Source of the DNA: a virus
IMG/VR virus record: IMGVR_UViG_3300027810_000017
Coordinates: 1-45,599 of that record
DNA length: 45,599 nucleotides
Strand: one strand, 5' to 3'
Shown here: in pieces, positions 25,992 to 33,682 of the stretch
Position numbering within the stretch: position 1 is the stretch's first letter
Layout of the letters: each line of letters starts with the position of its first letter
Notes under the pieces: generated by a model
Told to the model about the DNA's origin: nothing
What the model saw: only the letters and a program-made list of their open reading frames with translations
Database searches by the model: none
Program-made: the position numbers and the translations under genes

Positions 25992-26789
25992 ATGATAAAA
26001 ACTATATTAAATAATAAGACATTACTGCGATTCATAGGAATCGCTATTGTCGTTTTCTTAGTTTTGAAACAATGTAATCAAATTTCAAATCTAAAGCAAG
26101 ACTTAGAAAATACTGAAAAGGTCGCAGACCGAAACTTTAATAACTATAAGACTGCTCAAGATTCTATTAAGATTGAGTTAAATAAGAATGGCGAATTAGT
26201 TTCTAAAATAGGAACATTTGAATATGATGTTGAAGTATTAAAGTCAGATAAATCTAAATTGTTAAATAGATACGATAAGGTTCTTAAAGAAAAAACCAAA
26301 CTAGAAAACATAAACACATTAATCTCAACTGATTTAACTATTAAAGATTCTATCTTAAATTCAAATGTTATAGTTTCACAAGATAAAGATACTGTTACAT
26401 TTAAGTTTAGTGACAATAAAAATTGGGATAAATATAATTATAGAAAGTTTAGTGGAGAATTGAAACTAGTAAAATTAGATTCAATGTTCAACGTTAAATC
26501 TTCTAGATTTGATTTTAATCAAGGCATTAGTTTAACAACAGCAATCGTTAAGGAAGAAGGAAGAAACATTTTAAGAATTACAACTCCTTATCCTGGTTTA
26601 GATTTTACTTCGATTGAAAATATTAATATTGTTAATGATAAATTAAATCTAAAACAAAAGAAAAAATCAGGTTGGTCTATTGGGGTTGGTTTCGGGTACG
26701 GAATGAACTTAAACAATAATCAAGTAATAAGTACCGGTCCTTCAATTGGGATTGGGGTTTATTATTCACCAAGCTGGTTAAAATTTTAA
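25992..26789 (+). CDS. Membrane-anchored coiled-coil protein, candidate spanin-like
   Basis: 265 aa with an N-terminal membrane segment at about 11-26 (LLRFIGIAIVVFLVLK), a coiled coil at about 33-110 (ISNLKQDLENTEKVAD, YDKVLKEKTKLENIN), and a glycine-rich end (SGWSIGVGFGYGMNLN, GPSIGIGVYYSPSWLKF) that could insert in or touch the outer membrane. This TM/coiled-coil/C-terminal pattern recalls spanins, and similar proteins occur in Bacteroidota prophages (I think of DUF6808). The LKQC sequence does not fit a lipobox well. Lysis function is inferred from architecture and its place after fibre genes; no endolysin lies next to it. Confidence 0.5.
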   Translation: MIKTILNNKTLLRFIGIAIVVFLVLKQCNQISNLKQDLENTEKVADRNFNNYKTAQDSIKIELNKNGELVSKIGTFEYDVEVLKSDKSKLLNRYDKVLKEKTKLENINTLISTDLTIKDSILNSNVIVSQDKDTVTFKFSDNKNWDKYNYRKFSGELKLVKLDSMFNVKSSRFDFNQGISLTTAIVKEEGRNILRITTPYPGLDFTSIENINIVNDKLNLKQKKKSGWSIGVGFGYGMNLNNNQVISTGPSIGIGVYYSPSWLKF

Positions 26790-26804
26790 AATATAAATAA
26801 AAAA

Positions 26805-28862
26805 ATGGCTTTATCATCAAAATTTGCAAGACTTGACGAAGATGTACTATTAGAATTTATCTATCACGATCAGAGTAATGTAGACTCTGTGAAGATTGAG
26901 AATGATGATAATGGTAGTCAATTAAAATATCTAAATACAGTAACGGGTAACAACAGTAAAACTAGAATGTTAATTCATGAACTAGGATCTGACGTTGTCA
27001 ACTTTACAGTTAATGTAGCAAATGGGTATGTGTATATTAACAATTTTGCAGCTAGAGATTTAATATTAAAAAACGGATTAACTTATAAATTCGATCTTAA
27101 TGATTCATCCATCGATAATTTAAATGGATTTTATATTAATGGAGTTGCACAATCACATAATGGTGGAATAGTAACATATTCACCAAACACTGATGGAAAA
27201 TATACATATAGTTATAAAGACTTAAGTGTTACTGAATTTATTGGAGGTAACATATCAGTTGGAGCTAGAGCAAATTCATTATACGCAAAGCCATTACAAG
27301 AAACAGGAAATAGTATTAAAACTGCGCCAGGTGAGGGTGGTAGATATTATGCAGTACCAACAAGTAACGAAGGGACATTTGCCCTATTAGGAAATGATTT
27401 AAGTTATTTAGATTCTGCTGAATGGTTAGGAACAAATAGTTCTTCGCTATCTGTAGTTCCAGTTGGAGAAGTACAAGCAGTATGGTATGACACTATTAGA
27501 TTACACTTAAGAACAGGATATTCATTTAGTGGAAGAGGATATGAAGGTTTTAATTTTAAAGTAAAAGCAAAAAGACAATCTGGCGAATACGGATATTTTA
27601 CGTCTTTAGTATATTTAAACTCTTCAAGCTATGAGGTTCAAAACCCTCAACCATTTACACTAGCAGATAGTTCTTTCTCAAAATATATTGAAATTAAAGT
27701 ACCATCTTTAGTTCATATGAATGACCCTGCAAAAAATGAAGAATTTGCAACAACATTCTTTGGAACTGGCCAAGATAATTTAATAACATCAAGTAACTAC
27801 GAAATTGAATTAGGATTAATTGAAACAGTAAAGACTGTTGATGGTTATGATTATATAGAAATAGCAGATCAAAAATCTTTAACACTATCGCAAGAAGATG
27901 AGTTTGTAGATATTGCAATCAACTTAAGAGAATCAACAAGTGGTGATTTCTTTGAGTTCTTCGGAACAAAGGATGGATCGACTTCAGGATTTGAAAACTA
28001 TATTAACGGAATGATTCAAGAATCTGGAGATGATATTAGTGTATTCTATGATGTTGAAGTAAGCGAACAATTAGGTTTAAATTATCTTAGTACTTATTCA
28101 ACAAGTTTTGTACAAGTTGCAAACTTTGATAATCCATTAATATATAGACCGGTAATTTTAAACTCCGGAGTATCAAGTAACTTTTTGCTAACAGTTGCAA
28201 TGAGAATCTATAATGAAACAGATAACACACAAATAGTAAAGTATGCTTCTTTAGTTTATAATAAACCAAAGAAATACGGAAAGAGAATGTCTAAGATTAA
28301 CTTAAATGGTAATTATGGACCAACCTTAATATACAATAAACTGTCAAACACTGAGGTAAATAGAGAACTTAATCAATTTATAAATTCATCTAAATCAGTA
28401 ACTGGAGAAACAAAATACGTTTCGGTAGCATTAGATACTTATGGCATCTTAGCGGGTTCAACTAATTTGACTTTAGACGCAACTTCTATTTCAGCAACAA
28501 ACGAAATAGATTATAAAGTTGAGGGAGAAACGGAAATTACACTTTCTAAAGTATCAGATAACTTTATTAAATTTAGTATTGCAAAACCTAAAGGAGATAG
28601 TTTAGAAGCTATAAGTTTAGTTAGTGCTGAAGATATTATTTTAATTATTAAAAGTGGAGCAACTGAACAACAAATATATCACGATCCTACTTTCCCAGAT
28701 ATTGATTTAGGAAATGGAGAAGTATTATTTAAAGTAACTAAAGCTATCGCATCTAGATTTGATCAAGCCGATACTAATTTAACACCAGATAAATTCTATA
28801 TTAATTTAAAGAATGGAGCAACGGAATCTATGTTGTATTATGGAAAAGTAAAAATCGTATAA
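26805..28862 (+). CDS. Virion structural protein (685 aa)
   Basis: A beta-rich protein with no enzymatic motif, starting after a TATAAATAAAAAA leader and overlapping the next start by one base (TAATG). The N-terminal region (SSKFARLDEDVLLEFIYHD) is followed by repeated strand-turn sequences. A segment near residue 490 reads YGKRMSKINLNGNYGPTLIY. Overlap with the tail-tube-like gene suggests it belongs to the tail assembly, possibly a tube- or baseplate-hub-associated protein. I do not recognise the family. Confidence 0.55.
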   Translation: MALSSKFARLDEDVLLEFIYHDQSNVDSVKIENDDNGSQLKYLNTVTGNNSKTRMLIHELGSDVVNFTVNVANGYVYINNFAARDLILKNGLTYKFDLNDSSIDNLNGFYINGVAQSHNGGIVTYSPNTDGKYTYSYKDLSVTEFIGGNISVGARANSLYAKPLQETGNSIKTAPGEGGRYYAVPTSNEGTFALLGNDLSYLDSAEWLGTNSSSLSVVPVGEVQAVWYDTIRLHLRTGYSFSGRGYEGFNFKVKAKRQSGEYGYFTSLVYLNSSSYEVQNPQPFTLADSSFSKYIEIKVPSLVHMNDPAKNEEFATTFFGTGQDNLITSSNYEIELGLIETVKTVDGYDYIEIADQKSLTLSQEDEFVDIAINLRESTSGDFFEFFGTKDGSTSGFENYINGMIQESGDDISVFYDVEVSEQLGLNYLSTYSTSFVQVANFDNPLIYRPVILNSGVSSNFLLTVAMRIYNETDNTQIVKYASLVYNKPKKYGKRMSKINLNGNYGPTLIYNKLSNTEVNRELNQFINSSKSVTGETKYVSVALDTYGILAGSTNLTLDATSISATNEIDYKVEGETEITLSKVSDNFIKFSIAKPKGDSLEAISLVSAEDIILIIKSGATEQQIYHDPTFPDIDLGNGEVLFKVTKAIASRFDQADTNLTPDKFYINLKNGATESMLYYGKVKIV

Positions 28863-29413
28863 TGATATTAAATAGTAGAAATAATTTATTTAACTTTAAG
28901 TTTCCTAGGACATTCGTTCCTAAGGAAGTTGCTGACAAATATAGAAAGTATTTAAATAGAATGCCCGGTAATTTAATGACTGAGCCAATAGATTTTATTA
29001 ATTATTCTATACAGGGTGTTGCACTTCCAGGATTATCGTTTGATCCTATTGAACAAGCGCCAAATGATGGAACTATAACATATCACAGAGGTTCTGTGCC
29101 AATTCAAAATACTATTGAAAGACAATTCACAATAGAAATGCAATTGCTAGATGGTTTTATTAACTATTGGATAATGCAAGACACTCTATTATATTATTAC
29201 TCAAAGGATATTAGAAAACCTTTTTTAGATGATTTAAAATTACAGATATTAGATGCTGAAGGAATTCACATTATGAGTGCTGTATTTGAGAAACCAATTA
29301 TGAATTCAATAACTGAACTTGAATTAAATATGAGTTCAAACATTGCAGAATTTAGTACATTCACACTTAACTTCTATTATAATAAATTTAACTTAAAGTT
29401 AGAAATAGATTAA
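28862..29413 (+). CDS. Tail tube-like protein (gp19/gp54 fold candidate)
   Basis: 183 aa, near the length of T4 tail tube gp19 (163 aa). Features resembling the tube fold are a central strand containing SIQGVALPGLSF, then NTIERQFTIEMQLLDGFINYWIMQD and a C-terminal beta segment (STFTLNFYYNKFNLKL). Tube proteins and the tube-initiating baseplate proteins gp48/gp54 share this fold. Since the main tube gene normally lies beside the sheath gene, which is not here, a baseplate-end tube homologue is plausible. Moderate confidence in fold, low in exact role. Confidence 0.45.
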   Translation: MILNSRNNLFNFKFPRTFVPKEVADKYRKYLNRMPGNLMTEPIDFINYSIQGVALPGLSFDPIEQAPNDGTITYHRGSVPIQNTIERQFTIEMQLLDGFINYWIMQDTLLYYYSKDIRKPFLDDLKLQILDAEGIHIMSAVFEKPIMNSITELELNMSSNIAEFSTFTLNFYYNKFNLKLEID

Positions 29414-29414
29414 A

Positions 29415-29424
29415 GATATATAAT
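29415..29424 (+). promoter_or_regulatory. Candidate promoter motif GATATATAAT
   Basis: Exact copy of the decamer at 15803 and 41212, here 3 bases before the ATG at 29428. Its recurrence in intergenic spaces is suggestive, but the position leaves little room for a transcribed leader. Confidence 0.25.
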
Positions 29425-29427
29425 TAT

Positions 29428-29796
29428 ATGAAAACATTTTTAGACTACATGTCAGAAGCAAACGCAACTGACCAAGAACTTACAATATTACAAGAGTCAC
29501 TACAGACTGAATGGACTGTTGAACTAGAAGAAAAGGTAGATGCTGCTTTAGAAGAATTTGTTTCTGAATACAGGAATGAAGATGGAACTTTCGATATGGA
29601 TAGATTTGATGGAGAGATAACTAATGAAGGTTTATTCGGATCTATATTTGGTGGTTTAACTGGTTTTGCTTTAGGTAAAACAATCGGTAAAACAATTGCT
29701 AAAGTATTAGGTATTGAAAAAGGAGTATTTTATAACATGTTAACTTCACGATTAGTTGGTGCCGCTTTAGGTGCTGCGATCGGTAAAGCTTTATAA
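29428..29796 (+). CDS. Small glycine-zipper protein with capsid-targeting-like N-terminus
   Basis: 122 aa. The N-terminus MKTFLDYMSEA closely follows the T4 internal-protein capsid-targeting sequence MKTYQEFIAEA, and the expected prohead-protease cut would fall after Glu10. The rest is acidic (residues 17-65), then a hydrophobic C-terminal third with GxxxG spacing (GSIFGGLTGFALGKTIGKT, LVGAALGAAIGKAL) typical of glycine-zipper membrane-active proteins. This suggests a head-packaged protein that could act at the host membrane after injection. It sits directly before the resolvase gene with no gap. Targeting is inferred from motif similarity. Confidence 0.6.
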   Translation: MKTFLDYMSEANATDQELTILQESLQTEWTVELEEKVDAALEEFVSEYRNEDGTFDMDRFDGEITNEGLFGSIFGGLTGFALGKTIGKTIAKVLGIEKGVFYNMLTSRLVGAALGAAIGKAL

Positions 29797-30456
29797 ATGA
29801 TATACGTAACAATTGACTTTTCTTTAAATTCACCAGGAATCTGTATTTACACAGAGGACAACAAGTATAATTTTATTGGTTATTTAAAACCAAAGACTGG
29901 AACTAAAAAAGAACAAAGAATGCAGGAAGAGCTTAATATGCTTGATGGTGTTCAAATGTCGTATCAGCCTGATTGGACTAACAATGAAGCTTACTCAAAG
30001 AGTGAGATGATCAAAGTTCAACGACACATGAAGACTGCTGATGACATTATTAATTTTATTATTGGAGTAACCAATTCTAAAGAACAATATGTTATAGCGT
30101 TTGAAGGATCTTCTTATGGATCTTCTGCGGGTACTAATAATATAATAGACATGGCGGCTGGAGCTGCTATCTTAAAGATGGAACTAATGTCGAGACTTGA
30201 AGTCTTAGATATCTTAACAGTTGCACCATCTACAATCAAGAAACATGCGGGTAAGGGTAATATGAAGAAAGACCAACTTTGGCTTAAATTCTTAGAGAAC
30301 GTTCTTGATGATCCTTCTTTGGAAAACTCAGAACTCCATAAATACTGTAAAGATAATATTGGGGAAGTTACGAGAGTCCCTAAGCCGTTGGATGATTTGG
30401 TTGATGCTTACTTCTTAAACCACCTAGCTAGAACGCTATTTAACCCGGAGCTTTAA
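29797..30456 (+). CDS. RuvC-like Holliday junction resolvase
   Basis: 219 aa with the RNase H/RuvC pattern: Asp7 in the first strand (YVTIDFSLNSPG), Glu103 (YVIAFEGSSYGSSAG), the lysine-rich PSTIKKHAGKGNMKKDQLW (144-162), and paired acids Asp200 and Asp203 in PLDDLVDAYFLNHLA. These four acids bind the two metal ions. Such enzymes cut four-way junctions, resolving branched DNA before packaging, the job done in T4 by the unrelated gp49. It lies just before gp32-like, primase, UvsY and UvsW genes, consistent with a recombination module. The order D-E-DxxD fits phage/pox-type RuvC rather than transposases. Confidence 0.8.
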   Translation: MIYVTIDFSLNSPGICIYTEDNKYNFIGYLKPKTGTKKEQRMQEELNMLDGVQMSYQPDWTNNEAYSKSEMIKVQRHMKTADDIINFIIGVTNSKEQYVIAFEGSSYGSSAGTNNIIDMAAGAAILKMELMSRLEVLDILTVAPSTIKKHAGKGNMKKDQLWLKFLENVLDDPSLENSELHKYCKDNIGEVTRVPKPLDDLVDAYFLNHLARTLFNPEL

Positions 30457-30531
30457 ATACTTTAATTATACTACGTATTGGGAATAAAGTTTCAAGAATA
30501 GTAAAATAATTTAATAAATAAAAAAGAAAGC

Positions 30532-30714
30532 ATGCAAGCAATACCTACTTCTAGGCTCATGGAGCTTAAAACAACACTACAAATAATGACTGATAAGAAC
30601 TTAATGGAAGAATCAGAGATGGTTAATATATTAAATAAAGCAGGTTTATCCAAAATTACAAACTCTGATAAATGGGTTGACAATATAGGATCAGTCTATA
30701 CCTTCCCAAAATAA
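30532..30714 (+). CDS. Small hypothetical protein
   Basis: 60 aa, preceded by the AATAAATAAAAAAGAAAGC leader typical of this genome. The sequence is mostly helical (SRLMELKTTLQIMTDKNLME, EMVNILNKAGLSKI) and ends GSVYTFPK. No family is recognised. The 75 bp before it (30457-30531) contain no clear promoter or terminator. Its position just ahead of the gp32-like leader could mean a regulatory or replication accessory role, but this is only positional. Confidence 0.5.
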   Translation: MQAIPTSRLMELKTTLQIMTDKNLMEESEMVNILNKAGLSKITNSDKWVDNIGSVYTFPK

Positions 30715-30860
30715 AAAGAATAAATATATTAGTTATAATTGAAACCTTTTAAAGTTTCTCTATATAACTCTTGTAAGTTTATTTAAAGGGCCCTTAAAGA
30801 ACTCAAAGTTTAACAGATAACCAATTTAACGAAAATTAACGAATTAAAAGATTTAAAGAA
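30715..30860 (+). promoter_or_regulatory. 146-nt leader of the gp32-like gene with GGGCCC palindrome
   Basis: A long leader by this genome's standards. It carries the perfect palindrome AAGGGCCCTT (30786-30795), whose core reappears in both arms of the terminator after the gene. The last 65 nt before the ATG are unstructured and A-rich. T4 gp32 represses its own translation by binding such a leader, so autoregulation is a reasonable inference. No clear promoter consensus was identified. Confidence 0.4.
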
Positions 30861-31769
30861 ATGGCAGAATTTGACATTTTCAACTTAAGCGTAAGCGATG
30901 TTGAAACCCACGAAGCAAAAAGCACAAGAACGGATGTATTATACAAGCCAAGTGCAGATCAAGGAAAAGATGGAACCTATAAAGCGCTAGTACGTTTTGT
31001 TCCTAATCCAGAAAACCCAAGAAACTCATTAGTAAAAAAGTACGTACACTGGTTAACAGACGCATCAGGTAACGGTCGATTAGTTGACTCACCTAGTTCT
31101 GTTGGAGAATCATGTCCAATTGCGGAAGTATTTTTCAAGTTACGTAACAGTGACTCAGCAGTTGATCGTAAGATGAGTGAAAAACTAAAAAGACGTGAGC
31201 AATATTACTCACTTATTAAAGTAATTAAAGATCCACAAAATCCAGAATTAGAAGGTACATACCTTATCTACAAGTTTGGATATAAGATCAAAGAGAAAAT
31301 TGATGCAGAATTAAAGCCAAACTTTGGTGAACCAACTCAAGTATTTGACCTATTTGCAGGAAAGAATTTTGAATTAGTAATTACTCGTCAAGGAGAATAT
31401 AACAACTATGATACTTCTAAATTCTCATCATCTAATAGTGCTATCGATTTAAGTGGTACTCCAGCTGAAAGAACTAAGGAAGGTATGGCAGTGATTAAAG
31501 AAGAGTTAGACAATGCTCCATCTTTAGAGCCTTATCAATATAAAGTATGGGATGGTGATGCAAGAGATTTCGTAAATGGAATTCTTAGACAATACTTAAA
31601 CCCAGGAGATTCATTAGACTCAGTGGTTTCGAAACCAGCAGTTAAAGCAGTTCCTAAAAAGACAGCTGCACCTGTTGCTGAAGCAGTAGCTGAAAGTGTA
31701 TCAACTCCTACATCAAGTGTTGATAGCAGTGATGATCTAGATTCTTTTCTAAATGACTTAGATATTTAA
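30861..31769 (+). CDS. 32: Single-stranded DNA-binding protein, T4 gp32-like
   Basis: 302 aa against 301 in T4 gp32. The N-terminal region has a basic Ser/Thr stretch (KSTRTDVLYK, 20-29) like the T4 cooperativity motif. The core includes YKALVRFVPNPENPRNSLVK and VHWLTDASG. The C-terminus is a Pro/Ala linker plus acidic tail (SSDDLDSFLNDLDI), which in T4 binds partner proteins. The zinc site of T4 gp32 (one His, three Cys) is reduced to His63 and the sole cysteine Cys85, so zinc binding is probably lost. It coats single-stranded DNA in replication and recombination and works with the primase, UvsY and UvsW encoded just downstream. Its own terminator follows. Confidence 0.85.
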   Translation: MAEFDIFNLSVSDVETHEAKSTRTDVLYKPSADQGKDGTYKALVRFVPNPENPRNSLVKKYVHWLTDASGNGRLVDSPSSVGESCPIAEVFFKLRNSDSAVDRKMSEKLKRREQYYSLIKVIKDPQNPELEGTYLIYKFGYKIKEKIDAELKPNFGEPTQVFDLFAGKNFELVITRQGEYNNYDTSKFSSSNSAIDLSGTPAERTKEGMAVIKEELDNAPSLEPYQYKVWDGDARDFVNGILRQYLNPGDSLDSVVSKPAVKAVPKKTAAPVAEAVAESVSTPTSSVDSSDDLDSFLNDLDI

Positions 31770-31793
31770 GACAGAATTAATACATTAAAATAC

Positions 31794-31840
31794 AAAGGGC
31801 CCTTATGCATATAACCTGCTCAGGGCCCTTTCTTTGTTTT
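31794..31840 (+). terminator. Strong intrinsic terminator after the gp32-like gene
   Basis: AAAGGGCCCT (31794-31803) pairs with AGGGCCCTTT (31822-31831) over 10 bp across an 18-nt loop, followed by CTTTGTTTT. Each arm is also nearly self-palindromic around GGGCCC. It separates the high-demand gp32-like transcript from the primase gene. Confidence 0.85.
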
Positions 31841-31872
31841 AAATAAGTATAATCATATTAAAAATATAATGA

Positions 31873-33000
31873 ATGGCCGTATCAACTAAGATAGATGAAG
31901 CATTAAAATCAAAAATTAGAAGTCTTGTAAAGCAAGTTGCAACAACACAGCATCGAGATCATAATAAGCAAATGCTTAAGGAAATGCCAGGTAGATTAAC
32001 GTTAGCATGTCCTTATTGTGGAGACTCAACAACAGATACTCATAAAAAGAGAGGGAATATCTATTGGGATAGTTTGCAATTTCATTGTTTTAACTGTTCT
32101 GAACATGGTGATGTTTATTCATTATTAAAAGATCATCATATCGGTTTTAAAGATCGTGAAGATTCTATTGCAGTTATTGATTTTATACAAGATCATAGAG
32201 TTCAATCTAATTCTGTTGAAGTTTTAGAACACGATGTATTTAAAAGAATATATGATTTAGCACCGACCAAGCAAGAACTTACTAAAGCATTCGGTTATGT
32301 TGAAATAGAACCAGGAAGTCCAGGTTATTTTTATTTAAGAGGACGTATGTTATCTCATAAGTTAGATAATTTTATGTATTCTCCTAAAGACAAGAGAATG
32401 GTTGTATTAAATATGGCTCCAAATAATAAAGTAATTGGATTTCAAACCAGAGCTCTATCTAAATATAAAAGTGCAAGATACCTAACATATGATATTGAAA
32501 GAATATATCAAGATCAAGGTAAAGAGTTAAATGTAGTTGAAGATGAGCTAATTAGTTTAAAGAAAATATCTACACTGTTTGGAATATTACAAGTTGATTT
32601 TCAAAGAACAGTTACAATGTTTGAAGGACCTATTGATGCGATGTTTATGCAAAATAGTATAGGACTTGCAACAGCCGGTAGATCAACAGAGGAATTTGAT
32701 GAGATACCAACAATACGTTATATGTTTGATAACGATAAAACTGGTAAAGAAAAGATGATGCAAAAACTACGTAGAAATAAAGAGATCTTTATGTGGGGTA
32801 AATTCTTTAGCGAAACTAAGTTAGATACTAAATGGGAAAAGTATCTTGAAAAGGTTGACAAAAATAATAGGGATAAATATCCTAAGGAAATAGGTGACTT
32901 AAATGATTTGGTTAGGGTTGCATATTATTTAAAAGATGGATGTATAAAACATCTACCTAAATATTTTAGTAATTCAAAACTAGATGCTTATTTCTTATGA
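31873..33000 (+). CDS. 61: DNA primase, T4 gp61-like
   Basis: 375 aa (T4 gp61 is 342). The zinc-binding domain has Cys46 and Cys49 (LACPYCGDST) with Cys72 and Cys75 (FHCFNCSEHGD). The TOPRIM catalytic core shows MFEGPIDAMFMQ with Glu251 and Asp255, then MFDNDKTGKEK (284-294). It makes RNA primers on the lagging strand with the gp41 helicase, which is not in this window. The ATG at 31873 is used; an overlapping ATG at 31869 is out of frame. Its last four bases overlap the next start (ATGA). Placement beside gp32, UvsY and UvsW homologues fits. Confidence 0.88.
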   Translation: MAVSTKIDEALKSKIRSLVKQVATTQHRDHNKQMLKEMPGRLTLACPYCGDSTTDTHKKRGNIYWDSLQFHCFNCSEHGDVYSLLKDHHIGFKDREDSIAVIDFIQDHRVQSNSVEVLEHDVFKRIYDLAPTKQELTKAFGYVEIEPGSPGYFYLRGRMLSHKLDNFMYSPKDKRMVVLNMAPNNKVIGFQTRALSKYKSARYLTYDIERIYQDQGKELNVVEDELISLKKISTLFGILQVDFQRTVTMFEGPIDAMFMQNSIGLATAGRSTEEFDEIPTIRYMFDNDKTGKEKMMQKLRRNKEIFMWGKFFSETKLDTKWEKYLEKVDKNNRDKYPKEIGDLNDLVRVAYYLKDGCIKHLPKYFSNSKLDAYFL

Positions 33001-33224
33001 AAAATATAGATATTAATACAATGATAGATCAGGAGTTTGAAGACTTTGAAAACGATCGAAGGAGTAGAAAGAATATAAAGCTACTATTAAGCTTTAACAG
33101 AAATTCTATTTTAAATTATGATGAAAAGAATATAATAATGTCAGAACCTAAATTTAAAAAGAAGATGGGAACTAGCATTTATATTAAACAAACTAAGAAT
33201 AAGAATAACAATCAACTTTTTTAA
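32997..33224 (+). CDS. Small basic hypothetical protein
   Basis: 75 aa, overlapping the primase stop by four bases, so likely co-translated with it. The sequence is strongly charged: acidic first (MIDQEFEDFENDRRSRKN), then basic (PKFKKKMGTSIYIKQTKNKN). It has no hydrophobic core segment and may be partly disordered. It could be a primase or recombination partner by position only; no family is recognised. Confidence 0.55.
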   Translation: MKNIDINTMIDQEFEDFENDRRSRKNIKLLLSFNRNSILNYDEKNIIMSEPKFKKKMGTSIYIKQTKNKNNNQLF

Positions 33225-33235
33225 TTAAACAACGC

Positions 33236-33664
33236 ATGGCAGACTTAAAAGAAAAGATCCTTAAATTAGATGAGTATCTCGGTAAACAGAGAATAGACTG
33301 GACCGATAAAATAAAAGAACTTACCGTTAATTTAAAGAAGGGTATTGAACTTGAGGAAGTTAGTGCGTATACATTAAGTTATAGGCAAATATTAGTTGAG
33401 CAACTTGCCTCAATGTCTAATAAGATGAGAGCACAAAAAGGAACAGTTGATCAAAAATACAAACAAAAGTGGATAGAATATTATCAGTATGATTATAAAC
33501 TAACCGACAAACAAAGAGAAAGATTTCTAGAAGCAGATCTTGCAGATGATAAACAACTGTATGATTTACTAGAAACACAGAAAAGCTTTATTGAAGCTTC
33601 TGTGAAGACTCTTGATAATATGGGCTTTGCAATAAAGAATCGCCTTGATATGTCAAGAATATAA
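33236..33664 (+). CDS. uvsY: Recombination mediator, T4 UvsY-like
   Basis: 142 aa against 137 in T4 UvsY, all-helical and charged. The C-terminal part (SFIEASVKTLDNMGFAIKN then RLDMSRI) lines up with the T4 ending in which a helix leads to RGFAIKHIQDMRAF. UvsY loads the UvsX recombinase onto gp32-coated single-stranded DNA. The next gene is UvsW-like, the same neighbour as in T4, which supports the call. UvsX is not in the window. Confidence 0.78.
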   Translation: MADLKEKILKLDEYLGKQRIDWTDKIKELTVNLKKGIELEEVSAYTLSYRQILVEQLASMSNKMRAQKGTVDQKYKQKWIEYYQYDYKLTDKQRERFLEADLADDKQLYDLLETQKSFIEASVKTLDNMGFAIKNRLDMSRI

Positions 33665-33682
33665 AAAATAGTTCAATGATAA

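Noticed and set aside
26792-26799. TATAAATA as a late promoter of the 685-aa gene
   Set aside because: It lies 5 bases before the ATG, so transcription would start inside the gene; it is part of the A-rich leader.
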